A DNA stretch of 64,000 bases from Candidatus Hydrogenedens sp. (GTDB taxonomy: Bacteria > Hydrogenedentota > Hydrogenedentia > Hydrogenedentales > JAEUWI01). Below, piece by piece: positions 17,668 to 25,375 of the stretch. How positions within the stretch are numbered: the first letter of the stretch is position 1; each line of letters begins with the position of its first letter. The stretch is from the NCBI GenBank assembly GCA_016125095.1, contig WGMK01000007.1, positions 391,605 to 455,604 on the forward strand, read 5' to 3'. The position numbers and the translations under genes are program-made. The notes beneath the pieces are model-generated. The model did no database searches and was not told where the DNA came from. It saw only the letters and a program-made list of their open reading frames with translations.

Positions 17668-19782
17668 ATGGGATTATCGATGCAAGACGTTTCGCCGCAA
17701 GCGCTTATACATCCCAGCATAGCCCTCGAGCCGAGGCGCGGCCTGCTGCCCCTGCACAACGTTCAGGGAAAGCCCTTCCGTCCGACGGACCTGCACCGCG
17801 GGATGGCCTACGCGACGCGCGCGTATCAGGTGCTGAAGCTGGACGTGCTGACGCATGCGACAATATCGACATCTCAACTGTCGGATCTGCTCGCATATGC
17901 CCGGGAAGTCAGCCTGCCGCTCAGTCTCCGCACGCGGGGCGAGGGCCCGGTACCGGAACTGCGCCAACTGAAGGGGGAGGGGCTATTCGACCTGCACCTC
18001 GCCGGTCTGGCGGAAGACTCCACCGGCTGGATTCCCTGGATGGAAGCCGCTCATGCCGCTGATCTGTCCATCCGTATCACGCTGGCCGGCGGCGGACCGG
18101 TAGACACCGGCCGCTGGGCGGAACTTGGCGTGCGCGCCGCGACCCTGGTGCAACGCGAGGCATTCCTGCCTGCGCCCTCGACGATAGCGATTCCGTCCGA
18201 AGTACTAGACAAGTTGCGCGCCTCGGGCGTGGACGCCGTGCAACTGCTGGACGAAGCTGCCTATTTCGTGGACCACCAGCAATACGACCATGCGGCTTAT
18301 GTCTTCGCCGAGGGATTGTGGAGGTCTTCGCCGCGCGCCGTGCGCAGCGCCCTCGTGCTGAAGCAGATCGAGCGCTCCGGATTTCAGTCCAAGGCGGACC
18401 GCTGGCTCACGTATGCCCTGCGCATGTATGCCCCTGCGCTGTTTCCCGTGGCATCCGCCGGAGCGCGTGCCGTGCGCGCGTTGGCCCCGATAGCGAATAA
18501 AGTCATTCCCACGACAGCAGAATCGACGGCCTCTGAGCCGCGGTATTTCGATGCAATCGACCGCGACCGATTGCAAGGCGACGCCGTCCTGCTCGAACTG
18601 GCGGAGGAAGCACGCGCGCTGGCGGCCTCGGGCGAGCCGGGCCATGTCTTCGATTCGGGCGAATGGGGTTTTGAGAATGCGTTTCACGATCCCATGCCCG
18701 GCGTGAACCAGATGCACGCGCTGCTGCCCGGCGAGAAGCGGAGCACGAAGCTGCCCTGGCTGCGCGCGCCATTCCTGGTCACCGTGAGTCTGGGCGGGGG
18801 CATGGCCGAGTTCGCGGGCTTCGCTATCGGCCGGCATATCCGCATCGTCTGCCCGATGCTGTCTACTTCGCACCAACTGAGCCTCTACGCCGACGCGGCA
18901 GGGCGCTATGTGCTGCTGCGCGATGGGCATCCCGTGCGCCCCTCGCTCCGCTACGGCGCGGCCTATACCCCTGCGCGGCTGCCTGAGGCCATGCACCTGC
19001 AGATCGCCATCGTCGATCCCGAGCAGTCCATGGGCATCACCAGTGTGCGCGCGTGGGAGGGGGCGTCCCTGCCGGAGCAGCCCGTGCCCAAGGTCAGCGT
19101 GGTGTTCTTCAGCGCGCGCTATGCCCGCCGGCTGCAGGCCGCCCTCCTCAGCGTTGTGCATCAGCAGGGACTGCCCACCGAGGCCATCGAAATCATCGTG
19201 GGCTATGTGCCCGGACTCGACGGCACGGAGGATCTGCTCGATTCGCTCCAGCGCGCCCATCCTTCTCTCCGTCTGGTGCGGGTGGCATTCCCCGAGGCCA
19301 TGGCGAAATCGAAAGGCTTCTGCATCAATGCCTGCCTGCAATCCGTCTCCGCGCCTTTAATCGCTTTGCTCGACTCTGATATTTTGCTTCCGCCGCCGTT
19401 TCTGGCGCGGGCCGTGGAAGCCTCCGCCGAGCACGGGTTCATCGCGCCTGCGGGGCGCGCCCTGCTGGACGCGGAAACGACGGCGCGGGTGCTGCTCGGC
19501 GAGACGGCGCCTTGGGCGGAGTTCGACGCGCTGTCCGAGGCCGCGCCCGAGTTCCGGGTCGAGGAGAATCCGCAGCAGGTGCCCTTGGGCTATTGCCAGG
19601 TGTTCCGCGCGAGCGCGTTGGAGCATGTGCGCTATGCGGAGTACGACCATTTTCAGGGCGCGGATTTCGAGTTTGGCGAGGCATTGATGAGGCATTTCGG
19701 CGGCGCGCACCGGATGGCGGAGCGGGTGCTGCATCTGGATCACGAGGGAAGGCAATGGTATGGCGCGCAAAAGCAATTTTGA
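17668..19782 (+). CDS. Family-2 glycosyltransferase with N-terminal half-barrel-like region
   Basis: 704 residues from ATG 17668. The C-terminal third is a GT-A family 2 transferase: KVSVVFFSARYARRLQAALLSVVHQQ, EIIVGYVPGLDGTEDLL, KGFCINACLQS and LLDSDILLPP, where DSD is the metal and nucleotide-sugar binding DxD. The last part has an acceptor-side Q-G-A-D-F-E-FGEALMR helix. The N-terminal 170 residues (LTHATISTSQLSDLLAYA, LSLRTRGEGPVPELRQLKGEGLFDLHLAG, WMEAAHAADLSIRITLAGG) resemble the later strands of a radical-SAM half barrel but have no CxxxCxxC cluster motif. A middle domain of about 200 residues is unrecognised. Likely builds a surface glycan together with the downstream GT4. Confidence 0.75.
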   Translation: MGLSMQDVSPQALIHPSIALEPRRGLLPLHNVQGKPFRPTDLHRGMAYATRAYQVLKLDVLTHATISTSQLSDLLAYAREVSLPLSLRTRGEGPVPELRQLKGEGLFDLHLAGLAEDSTGWIPWMEAAHAADLSIRITLAGGGPVDTGRWAELGVRAATLVQREAFLPAPSTIAIPSEVLDKLRASGVDAVQLLDEAAYFVDHQQYDHAAYVFAEGLWRSSPRAVRSALVLKQIERSGFQSKADRWLTYALRMYAPALFPVASAGARAVRALAPIANKVIPTTAESTASEPRYFDAIDRDRLQGDAVLLELAEEARALAASGEPGHVFDSGEWGFENAFHDPMPGVNQMHALLPGEKRSTKLPWLRAPFLVTVSLGGGMAEFAGFAIGRHIRIVCPMLSTSHQLSLYADAAGRYVLLRDGHPVRPSLRYGAAYTPARLPEAMHLQIAIVDPEQSMGITSVRAWEGASLPEQPVPKVSVVFFSARYARRLQAALLSVVHQQGLPTEAIEIIVGYVPGLDGTEDLLDSLQRAHPSLRLVRVAFPEAMAKSKGFCINACLQSVSAPLIALLDSDILLPPPFLARAVEASAEHGFIAPAGRALLDAETTARVLLGETAPWAEFDALSEAAPEFRVEENPQQVPLGYCQVFRASALEHVRYAEYDHFQGADFEFGEALMRHFGGAHRMAERVLHLDHEGRQWYGAQKQF

Positions 19783-19806
19783 CCTGAGCGGGAATCGGAC
19801 CGCCTG

Positions 19807-21039
19807 ATGCGCCTCGCCTTTGTCGACCATGTGTTTTCGTGGCCGCCGCTCGGCGGTGCTCCGGCCGATCTCTACTACACCATGCGCGGCCTCCAGGCGC
19901 TGGGCCACGAGGTGCGCCTGTTCTACGGCGCCGAGCCGGACAACTGGTTCTTGAGCGAAGTGGCCGAGGGCGACCTCCCCTTCGAATGCGAGCGGGTCGA
20001 GTTTCGGCGCGGCGAGGTGACCCCGAAAAATGTCGCCGTGCGCTACCGAGAAGCCGTCGATGCCTTCGCACCGGACGTCGTGTTCAACTGCTTCGCCTTC
20101 CTCATCAAGCCCTTTATCGCCGAGGCGCTAAGCCACTATCCGCAGATCAGCCGTTTCTACGCCTACGAACCTTTCTGTCCGCGCGACTACCGGCTGTGGC
20201 TGAACTTCAAGACCTGCCCCTACAATTTTCTAACCACACCACACGTGTGCGGCAAGTGCGCCTGGCAGCGGCTGTGGCGTTCGCTGCGCACGGGCCGCCC
20301 CGATGGCTACGCGTGGGAATACCAGGCCACCGAGGCCTACACGATGGCCTACCACGCGAAGCTGTTGAAGAGCATTCAGGATTACAGCGCCATCATCGTC
20401 TACAACCACTTCACGAAAGACCTGCTCGGCGGCCACAACGCGAATGTGCATGTGGTCGGCGGCGGCGTGAATCTGGATGAGTTTCCCTACTACCCACTGG
20501 AACCAAAAGCGGAGGGGGAGAAGACGATCATCCTGATGACCGGCCGCGCGGAGGACCTGTCGAAGGGCGCGAAGAACCTCTGGACGGCGGGGGATATGCT
20601 GGCGCGCGAGCGGGACGACTTTCAGATCTGGATTACCGATACCGACCAGCGCATGGACACGGACTGGTTCAAGGCCATCGGCTGGCACCCCTTCAGCAAG
20701 ATCAAGGAATTCTACCGGCAGGCGGATATCTGCTGCGTGCCCAGCGTGTGGGAAGAGCCCTTCGGACTCGTGGCGGTCGAGGCCATGGCCACCGGTCGCC
20801 CGTGCGTGGTGTCCGACGTGGGCGGCTTGCAGGAAATCGTCGTGGAAGGGGAGACCGGGCATATCTTTGATCGAGACAACCCCGCCGCGCTGGCGGAGGC
20901 GCTGCGTAAGGTGCTCGCCAGCCACGACACCCGCCGTGCCATGGGCGACGCAGGTCGCCGTCGCGTCGAGGAAATGTACACCTGGGACCGCGTGATCGAA
21001 CGGCACTACCCGGCAATGCTCGAGGAGGTGCTGCGATGA
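19807..21039 (+). CDS. Family-4 glycosyltransferase (GT-B fold)
   Basis: 410 residues. The GT-B layout is clear: the N-terminal domain opens RLAFVDHVFSWPPLGGAPADLYYTMRGLQALGHEV (glycine loop GGAP), and the C-terminal nucleotide-sugar domain contains EFYRQADICCVPSVWEEPFGLVAVEAMATGRPCVVSDVGGLQEIV. The E-x7-E signature is EPFGLVAVE, typical of GT4 retaining enzymes. There is no membrane anchor. It starts 24 bases after the GT2 stop and ends with an ATGA overlap with the next gene, so three genes are cotranscribed. Donor and acceptor sugars cannot be inferred. Confidence 0.88.
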   Translation: MRLAFVDHVFSWPPLGGAPADLYYTMRGLQALGHEVRLFYGAEPDNWFLSEVAEGDLPFECERVEFRRGEVTPKNVAVRYREAVDAFAPDVVFNCFAFLIKPFIAEALSHYPQISRFYAYEPFCPRDYRLWLNFKTCPYNFLTTPHVCGKCAWQRLWRSLRTGRPDGYAWEYQATEAYTMAYHAKLLKSIQDYSAIIVYNHFTKDLLGGHNANVHVVGGGVNLDEFPYYPLEPKAEGEKTIILMTGRAEDLSKGAKNLWTAGDMLARERDDFQIWITDTDQRMDTDWFKAIGWHPFSKIKEFYRQADICCVPSVWEEPFGLVAVEAMATGRPCVVSDVGGLQEIVVEGETGHIFDRDNPAALAEALRKVLASHDTRRAMGDAGRRRVEEMYTWDRVIERHYPAMLEEVLR

Positions 21040-21527
21040 GCGCCCCGAAGTCGGTCTACATCGTCGTCAGCTACGCGCCGGGCTTTCACAAGCTGCTCGA
21101 ATACGTGCGCAAATACCATCCGGAAGCCCGCATCACGCTCGTGCATCCCCGCGGCTACACCGCCACCGAGTCCGAACGGAAATACATCGACGACACGGTC
21201 GAATGCCCCAGCCGCTCGCTCTCGCCGCCCTCGGGCTGGTGGGGCCTGTGGCAGCTCTCGCGCGAATTGCGCCAGCGCCACATCGATCACCTCGGATTCC
21301 AATACGAAAGCATCACGCTCCGGCTCTTCGGCATTGCCTGCCAGCCGAAAGAATGCGTGGCATGGCTCGGCAACGGGCAATTGCTGCAATTGCCGCTGAA
21401 CCTCCGCGCCACCCTGGCCGACCTGATCACGCACCGCATCAGCGGCTACCGCGTCATGCTCGCCGCCGCCTGGCACGCCTACCTCCTCGGCGCCAATAAC
21501 GAGCCCCCCGAGCGTCCGCGGCGGTAG
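21036..21527 (+). CDS. Hypothetical protein coupled to the glycosyltransferases
   Basis: 163 residues, start ATG 21036 overlapping the GT4 stop by 4 bases. It begins SVYIVVSYAPGFHKLLEYVRKYHPEARITLVHP, a beta-alpha-beta start resembling the N-terminal Rossmann-like unit of GT-B enzymes. WWGLWQLSRELRQRHIDHLGFQYESITLRLFGIAC follows, and a basic C-terminal helix RATLADLITHRISGYRVMLAAAWHAYLLG could be membrane-associated. No donor-site motif is present and the length is too short for a full GT-B protein. It may be an accessory subunit or a remnant. I do not recognise a family. Confidence 0.6.
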   Translation: MSAPKSVYIVVSYAPGFHKLLEYVRKYHPEARITLVHPRGYTATESERKYIDDTVECPSRSLSPPSGWWGLWQLSRELRQRHIDHLGFQYESITLRLFGIACQPKECVAWLGNGQLLQLPLNLRATLADLITHRISGYRVMLAAAWHAYLLGANNEPPERPRR

Positions 21528-21544
21528 GGGAACGGAGGCGGGGG

Positions 21545-21724
21545 TGTACGTTGGATGCAGCTTGCTGCTTTGGACTGCGGCAGACTTGCTGCCGCTTTCG
21601 AGGTGGAAGCTCGCTTCCGGCGCCAACACGCTGGACCAGAGACAGCGCCACGACGACGGGAGCTCGATCGCTCCCTAATCAAAGCGGGAGCCCGCTCCCG
21701 CACTCCAAGGCGGCAAAGCCGCAC
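21545..21724. repeat. Array of short GC-rich palindromes
   Basis: The 329-base gap before the kelch-like gene contains a run of consecutive small hairpins: GCAGC-tt-GCTGC, CGGCAG-acttg-CTGCCG, GGAAGC-tc-GCTTCC, GGGAGC-tcgat-CGCTCCC, GCGGGAGC-cc-GCTCCCGC and GCGGC-aaa-GCCGC. Several are joined by tttgga/tttcga-like spacers. The region is non-coding; any frame through it is broken or low-complexity. It looks like a mobile or slippage-derived repeat array. Confidence 0.65.
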
Positions 21725-21798
21725 GGTGGGGCGAATGTCCCCATGAGCCGAGCGATACTGCCCAGCCCTAAGATGGCTCGCGGGTACGCTCGCCCTAC
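21725..21798 (+). repeat. 74-nt dispersed repeat, copy 1
   Basis: Near-identical in length and sequence to 23253-23326, with only a few substitutions. The two copies are direct repeats flanking the kelch-like gene. The 3' 24 bases also occur at 6060-6083. Confidence 0.85.
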
Positions 21799-21821
21799 TG
21801 CACCGCCCCAAGATTTCCCGC

Positions 21822-21850
21822 TTGTCGGTCCACCTCCATTACGCTATACT
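21822..21850 (+). promoter_or_regulatory. Sigma70 promoter of the kelch-like gene, predicted leaderless
   Basis: TTGTCG (21822-21827), 17-base spacer, TATACT (21845-21850). The ATG at 21857 lies six bases after the -10 box, at the expected transcription start, and no ribosome-binding site precedes it. Confidence 0.7.
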
Positions 21851-21856
21851 GCACTC

Positions 21857-22291
21857 ATGCAAGGGCTTAAATGGATCACCTATGCCGCGCTGCTGGCGGC
21901 AACCGTACTCGCCGCTCCTGCCGCGCAGGCGAAACTGGGCGTCGACTGGGATATCGCTTCTACGTCACATCCCTTTGTGAGCCGGCAGGGCACGGCCTTC
22001 GCGGAGTTTGATGGCAAGCTTTGGGCTAGTGGGGGCATTCACGAAGCGGCGTGTGTCGAGGTGGTGTGGACCGGAGGCGAGTGGGGCTGGGAATGCCTCC
22101 AGTATGAAGATATCGCGTATACCGATGTCTGGTATACCACCGATGGTTTGACTTGGACCAAAGTGCTGGATGAACTGCCGTTTGAAACAACGGCGGAGGG
22201 GTACGAACTCGTCGCTTTCAAGGGCTGGTTGTACTTGTTTCAGCATTGGAGACTTTCGGCGTACCGAACCAAGGATGGCGTGCAGTGGTAA
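21857..22291 (+). pseudogene. Kelch-like secreted protein, N-terminal part up to an in-frame TAA
   Basis: 144 codons from ATG 21857 to TAA 22289-22291. A signal peptide (residues 1-23: basic start, ITYAALLAATVLA core, AQA-K cleavage site) is followed by kelch/propeller-like repeats in which GTAFAEFDGKLWASGG and VWYTTDGLTWTKV alternate: look-at-the-object strands ending in DG-x-x-W. The reading frame continues unbroken after the TAA for another 288 codons with the same repeat pattern, so this is one gene with a nonsense codon, not two genes. The codon follows the Trp of a DGVQW motif; parallel repeats have Thr or Gln there. A single-base change from CAA, GAA or AAA would explain it. Sequencing error and readthrough are alternatives. 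Confidence 0.75.
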
Positions 22292-23158
22292 CCTCTCGGG
22301 GAGGAGGTTTGGGGAGCGGAGTACCTTGTCTTTGAAGACAAGCTATACCGGATTACAAATGCGCCTAGAGTTACGGAGGATGGCCTGACGTGGCAGTACG
22401 TGGAAGATGGTACCCCTTCGGAACCTTTTACGGGAAGGCCGCTGTCCGCCGCAGTGCATGATGGCGCGGTCTATGTATTCCAAGCTCAGCGGGTCTGGCG
22501 CTCGACGGACCTCATAGACTGGACCAGGCTGGAAGGCAACACCGACCAGCTTGATGTTTTTACCGCAGAAGACGTGAGTCTTTTTTCGTTTGCCGGGAAA
22601 CTTTGGCTAGGGGGGCGCTTCAAGGAGCCTTTTGCTGGGAATTTTTTACCATCCGGCCGACTTTATTCGTCGCTTGATGGTGGGACATGGGAGAGTGTCG
22701 ATATTAGCTTCACGCGGCTACAAAGAACGGCTGGCGAAGTGCTCGCATTCGAGGGAGCGATTTATTCACTCTCTGGTGTAGGCGATCCCTACGCCTACCG
22801 CAGCGTGGCGAATTGTAGAGACTTGCTTGGCGGTCAGGCGCACACGGCCGACGTGTCCGACTGTGGTACGATCAGCCTGAGCGAATTGCTTCGGGTTATC
22901 CAGCTGTTTTCCACCCAGGGCTATGATTGCGACGAGAGCACGGAAGACGGCTACGCCGCGCACGCACGTTCTGCGACAACGAAGATGGAAGGAGAGGGCG
23001 AAGGCACGCGTCCTCCCTGTGTCCGTCATTCAGCAGACTACGAAGATCCCGCGTGGCGCATTACGCTTCCCGAATTACTTCGTATGATTCAACTCTACAA
23101 CGCCCGCGCTTATCACGACTGCCTCGATTCGGAAGACGGGTTCTGCCTCGGGCCGTAG
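22292..23158 (+). pseudogene. Kelch-like secreted protein, C-terminal part with SELLR EF-hand pair
   Basis: In the same frame as the preceding segment. About 170 residues of kelch-like strands (WGAEYLVFEDKLYRI, GLTWQYVEDG, PLSAAVHDGAVYVFQ, VSLFSFAGKLWLGG, GEVLAFEGAIYSL) are followed by a C-terminal module of about 110 residues. That module has two related halves: HTADVSDCGTISLSELLRVIQLF then a TEDGYA turn, and HSADYEDPAWRITLPELLRMIQLY then SEDGFCLG. A short EGEGEG linker separates the halves. The first half has a 12-residue EF-hand-like loop (D...I...E), so it resembles a dockerin. The same module ends the protein at 44296-47253. If translation restarted here it would have no signal peptide. 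Base composition is lower in G+C than in the neighbours. Confidence 0.75.
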
Positions 23159-23205
23159 TGGGAAGGGTGCATGCCCGCCCGCGATTGTGGCGTAATTCGG
23201 CATTC

Positions 23206-23280
23206 CTCGGCTCATGGGGACATTCGCCCCACCCAGTGCAAGATGGCCGTATGGTGGGGCGAATGTCCCCATGAGCCGAG
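23206..23280. repeat. 28-bp perfect inverted repeat
   Basis: The arm 23206-23233 is the exact reverse complement of 23253-23280, with a 19-base loop. The right arm is also the start of the 74-nt repeat copy 2. It lies 47 bases after the kelch-like gene. No T-run follows, so intrinsic termination is not obvious, though the stem could still stabilise the mRNA end. Confidence 0.85.
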
Positions 23281-23326
23281 CGCTACGGCCCAGCCGTAAG
23301 ATGGCTCGCGGGTACGCTCGCCCTAC
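23253..23326 (+). repeat. 74-nt dispersed repeat, copy 2
   Basis: Direct repeat of 21725-21798. The remaining bases up to the DegT stop at 23350 hold nothing else recognisable. Confidence 0.85.
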
Positions 23327-23349
23327 CGAATCCGGAATCTCCCGCTAGT

Positions 23350-24456
23350 TCACCCGGCCGCGAGGTGATCGCGTAGGGCGGCGGCGACTTCGTCCTGCTG
23401 GTCGCGGGTCATTTCGGCGAACATGGGGAGGGCGAGCACTTCGCGGCTGGCGCGTTCGGCTTCGGGGCAGGGCAGCGCGCGGCTCAGTTGCTGGAAGCAG
23501 TCCTGCAGATGCAAGGGCTTGGGATAGAACACGCCGCAGCCGATGCCGCGTTCCTTGAACAGGGCCACGCAGGCATCGCGGCGCGGCACGCGGATGACGA
23601 ACTGGTGGTACACGTGATAGGCGCCGGGCAGCGCTTCGGGCAGGACGACGCCGGGGAGGTCGCCAAGCACTTTGAAGTAGTAGCAGGCGTGCGCGCGGCG
23701 CGCCTCGTTCCAATCCGCCAGATGCCGCAGTTTCACGCGCAGCACGGCCGCCTGTATTGCGTGCAGGTGGCTGTTCGTGCCGACGATCTGGTGTTCGTAT
23801 TGCACCGCGCTGCCGTGGCAACGCAGCAGTTTCAGGCGTTCCGCGATGGCGTCGTCGTTGGTCAGCACCGCGCCGCCTTCGCCTGCGGCGCCCAGATTCT
23901 TGGTGGGGTAGAAACTCAACGCCGCGCCGGCTGTGCCCGTGCCGAGCGGCTGGTCTTTGTAGCTCGCGCCCAGCGCCTGGGCCGCGTCCTCGACCAGGTG
24001 CACGCCCGCCTGGCTGGAGATGGACCGGAAGGCGTCCATGTCGGCGCATTGGCCATAGAGGTGCACCGGCAGAATCGCCTTGGTCTGGGGGGTAATCGCC
24101 GCGCGGACGGCCTCGGGATTCAGGTTAAACGTGCCCGGCAGAATATCCGCGAACACCGGCGTCGCGCCCGCATTCACCAGCGCTCCGGCAGTGGCAAAAA
24201 AGGAAAAGGGTGTCGTAATTACTTCGTCGCCGGGTCCGATGCCCAGCGCCTTGAACATCAGGAGCAGCGCGTCGGTGCCGCTGGCCAGCGCGATGGCATG
24301 CTTCGCCTGCCCGAAGGCGGCCAGTTCCGCCTCGAATCCCTCCGATTCCGCCCCGCCCCGGAACTGCTGGCTTTCGAGCACCCGCGCCACGGCGGCATTC
24401 ACATCGTCGCGGATCAGGGCATACTGCGCTTTCAGGTCGATCATCGGTACGGGCAT
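23350..24456 (-). CDS. DegT/DnrJ/EryC1/StrS-family sugar aminotransferase
   Basis: 368 residues, a PLP-dependent enzyme that usually aminates a keto-sugar nucleotide. The N-terminus PMIDLKAQYALIRDDVNAAV, FRGGAESEGFEAELAAF, SGTDALLLMFKALGIGPGDEVITTPFSFFATAGAL, VEDAAQALGASYKD (Asp and Gln near the PLP) and SFYPTKNLGAAGEGGAVLTND carry the family pattern, with Lys in YPTKN as the Schiff-base residue. A C-terminal YHVYHQFVIRV strand and GVFYPKPLHLQ complete it. It likely supplies an amino sugar for the surface glycan made by the nearby glycosyltransferases, although it is transcribed from the opposite strand. The product sugar is unknown. Confidence 0.88.
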   Translation of the reverse strand: MPVPMIDLKAQYALIRDDVNAAVARVLESQQFRGGAESEGFEAELAAFGQAKHAIALASGTDALLLMFKALGIGPGDEVITTPFSFFATAGALVNAGATPVFADILPGTFNLNPEAVRAAITPQTKAILPVHLYGQCADMDAFRSISSQAGVHLVEDAAQALGASYKDQPLGTGTAGAALSFYPTKNLGAAGEGGAVLTNDDAIAERLKLLRCHGSAVQYEHQIVGTNSHLHAIQAAVLRVKLRHLADWNEARRAHACYYFKVLGDLPGVVLPEALPGAYHVYHQFVIRVPRRDACVALFKERGIGCGVFYPKPLHLQDCFQQLSRALPCPEAERASREVLALPMFAEMTRDQQDEVAAALRDHLAAG

Positions 24457-24569
24457 CGAAAGTACTCCAAAGGTCCAAGGACCGGAAGCGTATCAAACCG
24501 GGGCCGCGCAGGGCACGCTGACATCGGGCGCGAGCGGGGCGCCCCATCCACCCCACCGATTCGGCGCAC

Positions 24570-24598
24570 TAGACGTAATACCCAGCGCATGCTACACT
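24570..24598 (+). promoter_or_regulatory. Possible promoter of the SprA-like gene, predicted leaderless mini-ORF
   Basis: TAGACG (24570-24575; weak -35), 17-base spacer, TACACT (24593-24598). The first ATG (24605) lies six bases after the -10 box and starts a 17-codon frame, not the main gene. Confidence 0.5.
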
Positions 24599-24604
24599 TA
24601 CAGC

Positions 24605-24658
24605 ATGAAGGCGTGTAGCTTTACATACCGGCGGGGGGCCTGCGCATGGCAGGACTGA
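24605..24658 (+). CDS. Possible 17-residue leader peptide
   Basis: ATG AAG GCG TGT ... TGA encodes MKACSFTYRRGACAWQD. The ATG sits at the predicted transcription start and the stop lies 11 bases past the first base of the main gene's ATG, so ribosomes ending here could feed the next start. It is short and unconfirmed; the frame may be accidental. Confidence 0.3.
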   Translation: MKACSFTYRRGACAWQD

Positions 24659-25347
24659 ACCCGGTCGGACTGGGAATATTGCAGCCGGGGCTCACCCCGG
24701 GAGGCGGTGCCTATGCGCTCGCGCCGCGCCGCAATGCCGCCCAGGAGAACATCGCGTTCTTTCCTGGAAACAGCGATGAGGGTGCCGCCAACCCCGGTGT
24801 CATCGTCAGCATTTCCGACGAAGGCTTCGCGGCCTCGCGCCAATTGGGCGGTGAAAATAAGGAAACGCCCGGCGGCACGGAGCTGACCGAAGAAGAGCAG
24901 CGCGAGGTCGATCGGCTCGAACAGCGCGACCAGGAAGTGCGGCGCCACGAACAGGCGCATGTTTCGGCGGGCGGCCAATATGTGCGCGGCGGTCCCACCT
25001 TCGAACTCACGCGCGGTCCGGACGGCAAGCAATACGCCACCGGCGGCGAGGTCTCCATCGATACCGGTGCCGAGAAGACACCCGAGGCGACCATTGCCAA
25101 GGCCCGCATCGTTAAGCGCGCTGCGCTCGCCCCGGCCGATCCGTCTTCGCAGGACCGCCGGGTCGCGGCGCAGGCCAGCCAGCTCGAGGCCTCGGCCCGC
25201 AAGGAAATCAACAAGCGCCGCACCGAGAGCACAGCGGACGGGTCCGCGAATGCGAAGCCCGACGCGCCGAAGCAGGACTCGCCGCTGGATACCGCCACAC
25301 CCGCCGCCTCCGGCGTGCAGGCACTCAAGTTCGATCAGCGCATCTAA
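24646..25347 (+). CDS. SprA-related putative metalloprotease (CJM1_0395 family)
   Basis: 233 residues. The central block EEQREVDRLEQRDQEVRRHEQAHVSAGGQYVRGG, then FELTRGPDGKQYATGGEVSID, is the signature of SprA-related proteins. HEQAH is an HExxH zinc-protease motif, and GPDGKxYAxGGEVSID is the invariant second block. A positively charged C-terminal helix (RRVAAQASQLEASARKEINKRR) and a Ser/Ala-rich tail follow. There is no signal peptide. Family members are predicted zinc peptidases with no proven substrate. A G-rich ribosome-binding sequence lies upstream of ATG 24646. Confidence 0.82.
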   Translation: MAGLNPVGLGILQPGLTPGGGAYALAPRRNAAQENIAFFPGNSDEGAANPGVIVSISDEGFAASRQLGGENKETPGGTELTEEEQREVDRLEQRDQEVRRHEQAHVSAGGQYVRGGPTFELTRGPDGKQYATGGEVSIDTGAEKTPEATIAKARIVKRAALAPADPSSQDRRVAAQASQLEASARKEINKRRTESTADGSANAKPDAPKQDSPLDTATPAASGVQALKFDQRI

Positions 25348-25375
25348 TCCGCGTCCATTGCCGCAGTAAGAATTG

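Noticed and set aside
21551..21856. An upstream in-frame extension of the kelch-like protein
   Set aside because: It reads through the hairpin array and dispersed repeat and would start before the promoter; the signal peptide begins at ATG 21857.
22289..22291. Recoded stop (selenocysteine or pyrrolysine) in the kelch-like gene
   Set aside because: The codon is TAA, not TGA or TAG, and no stem-loop of SECIS type or related machinery is visible here.
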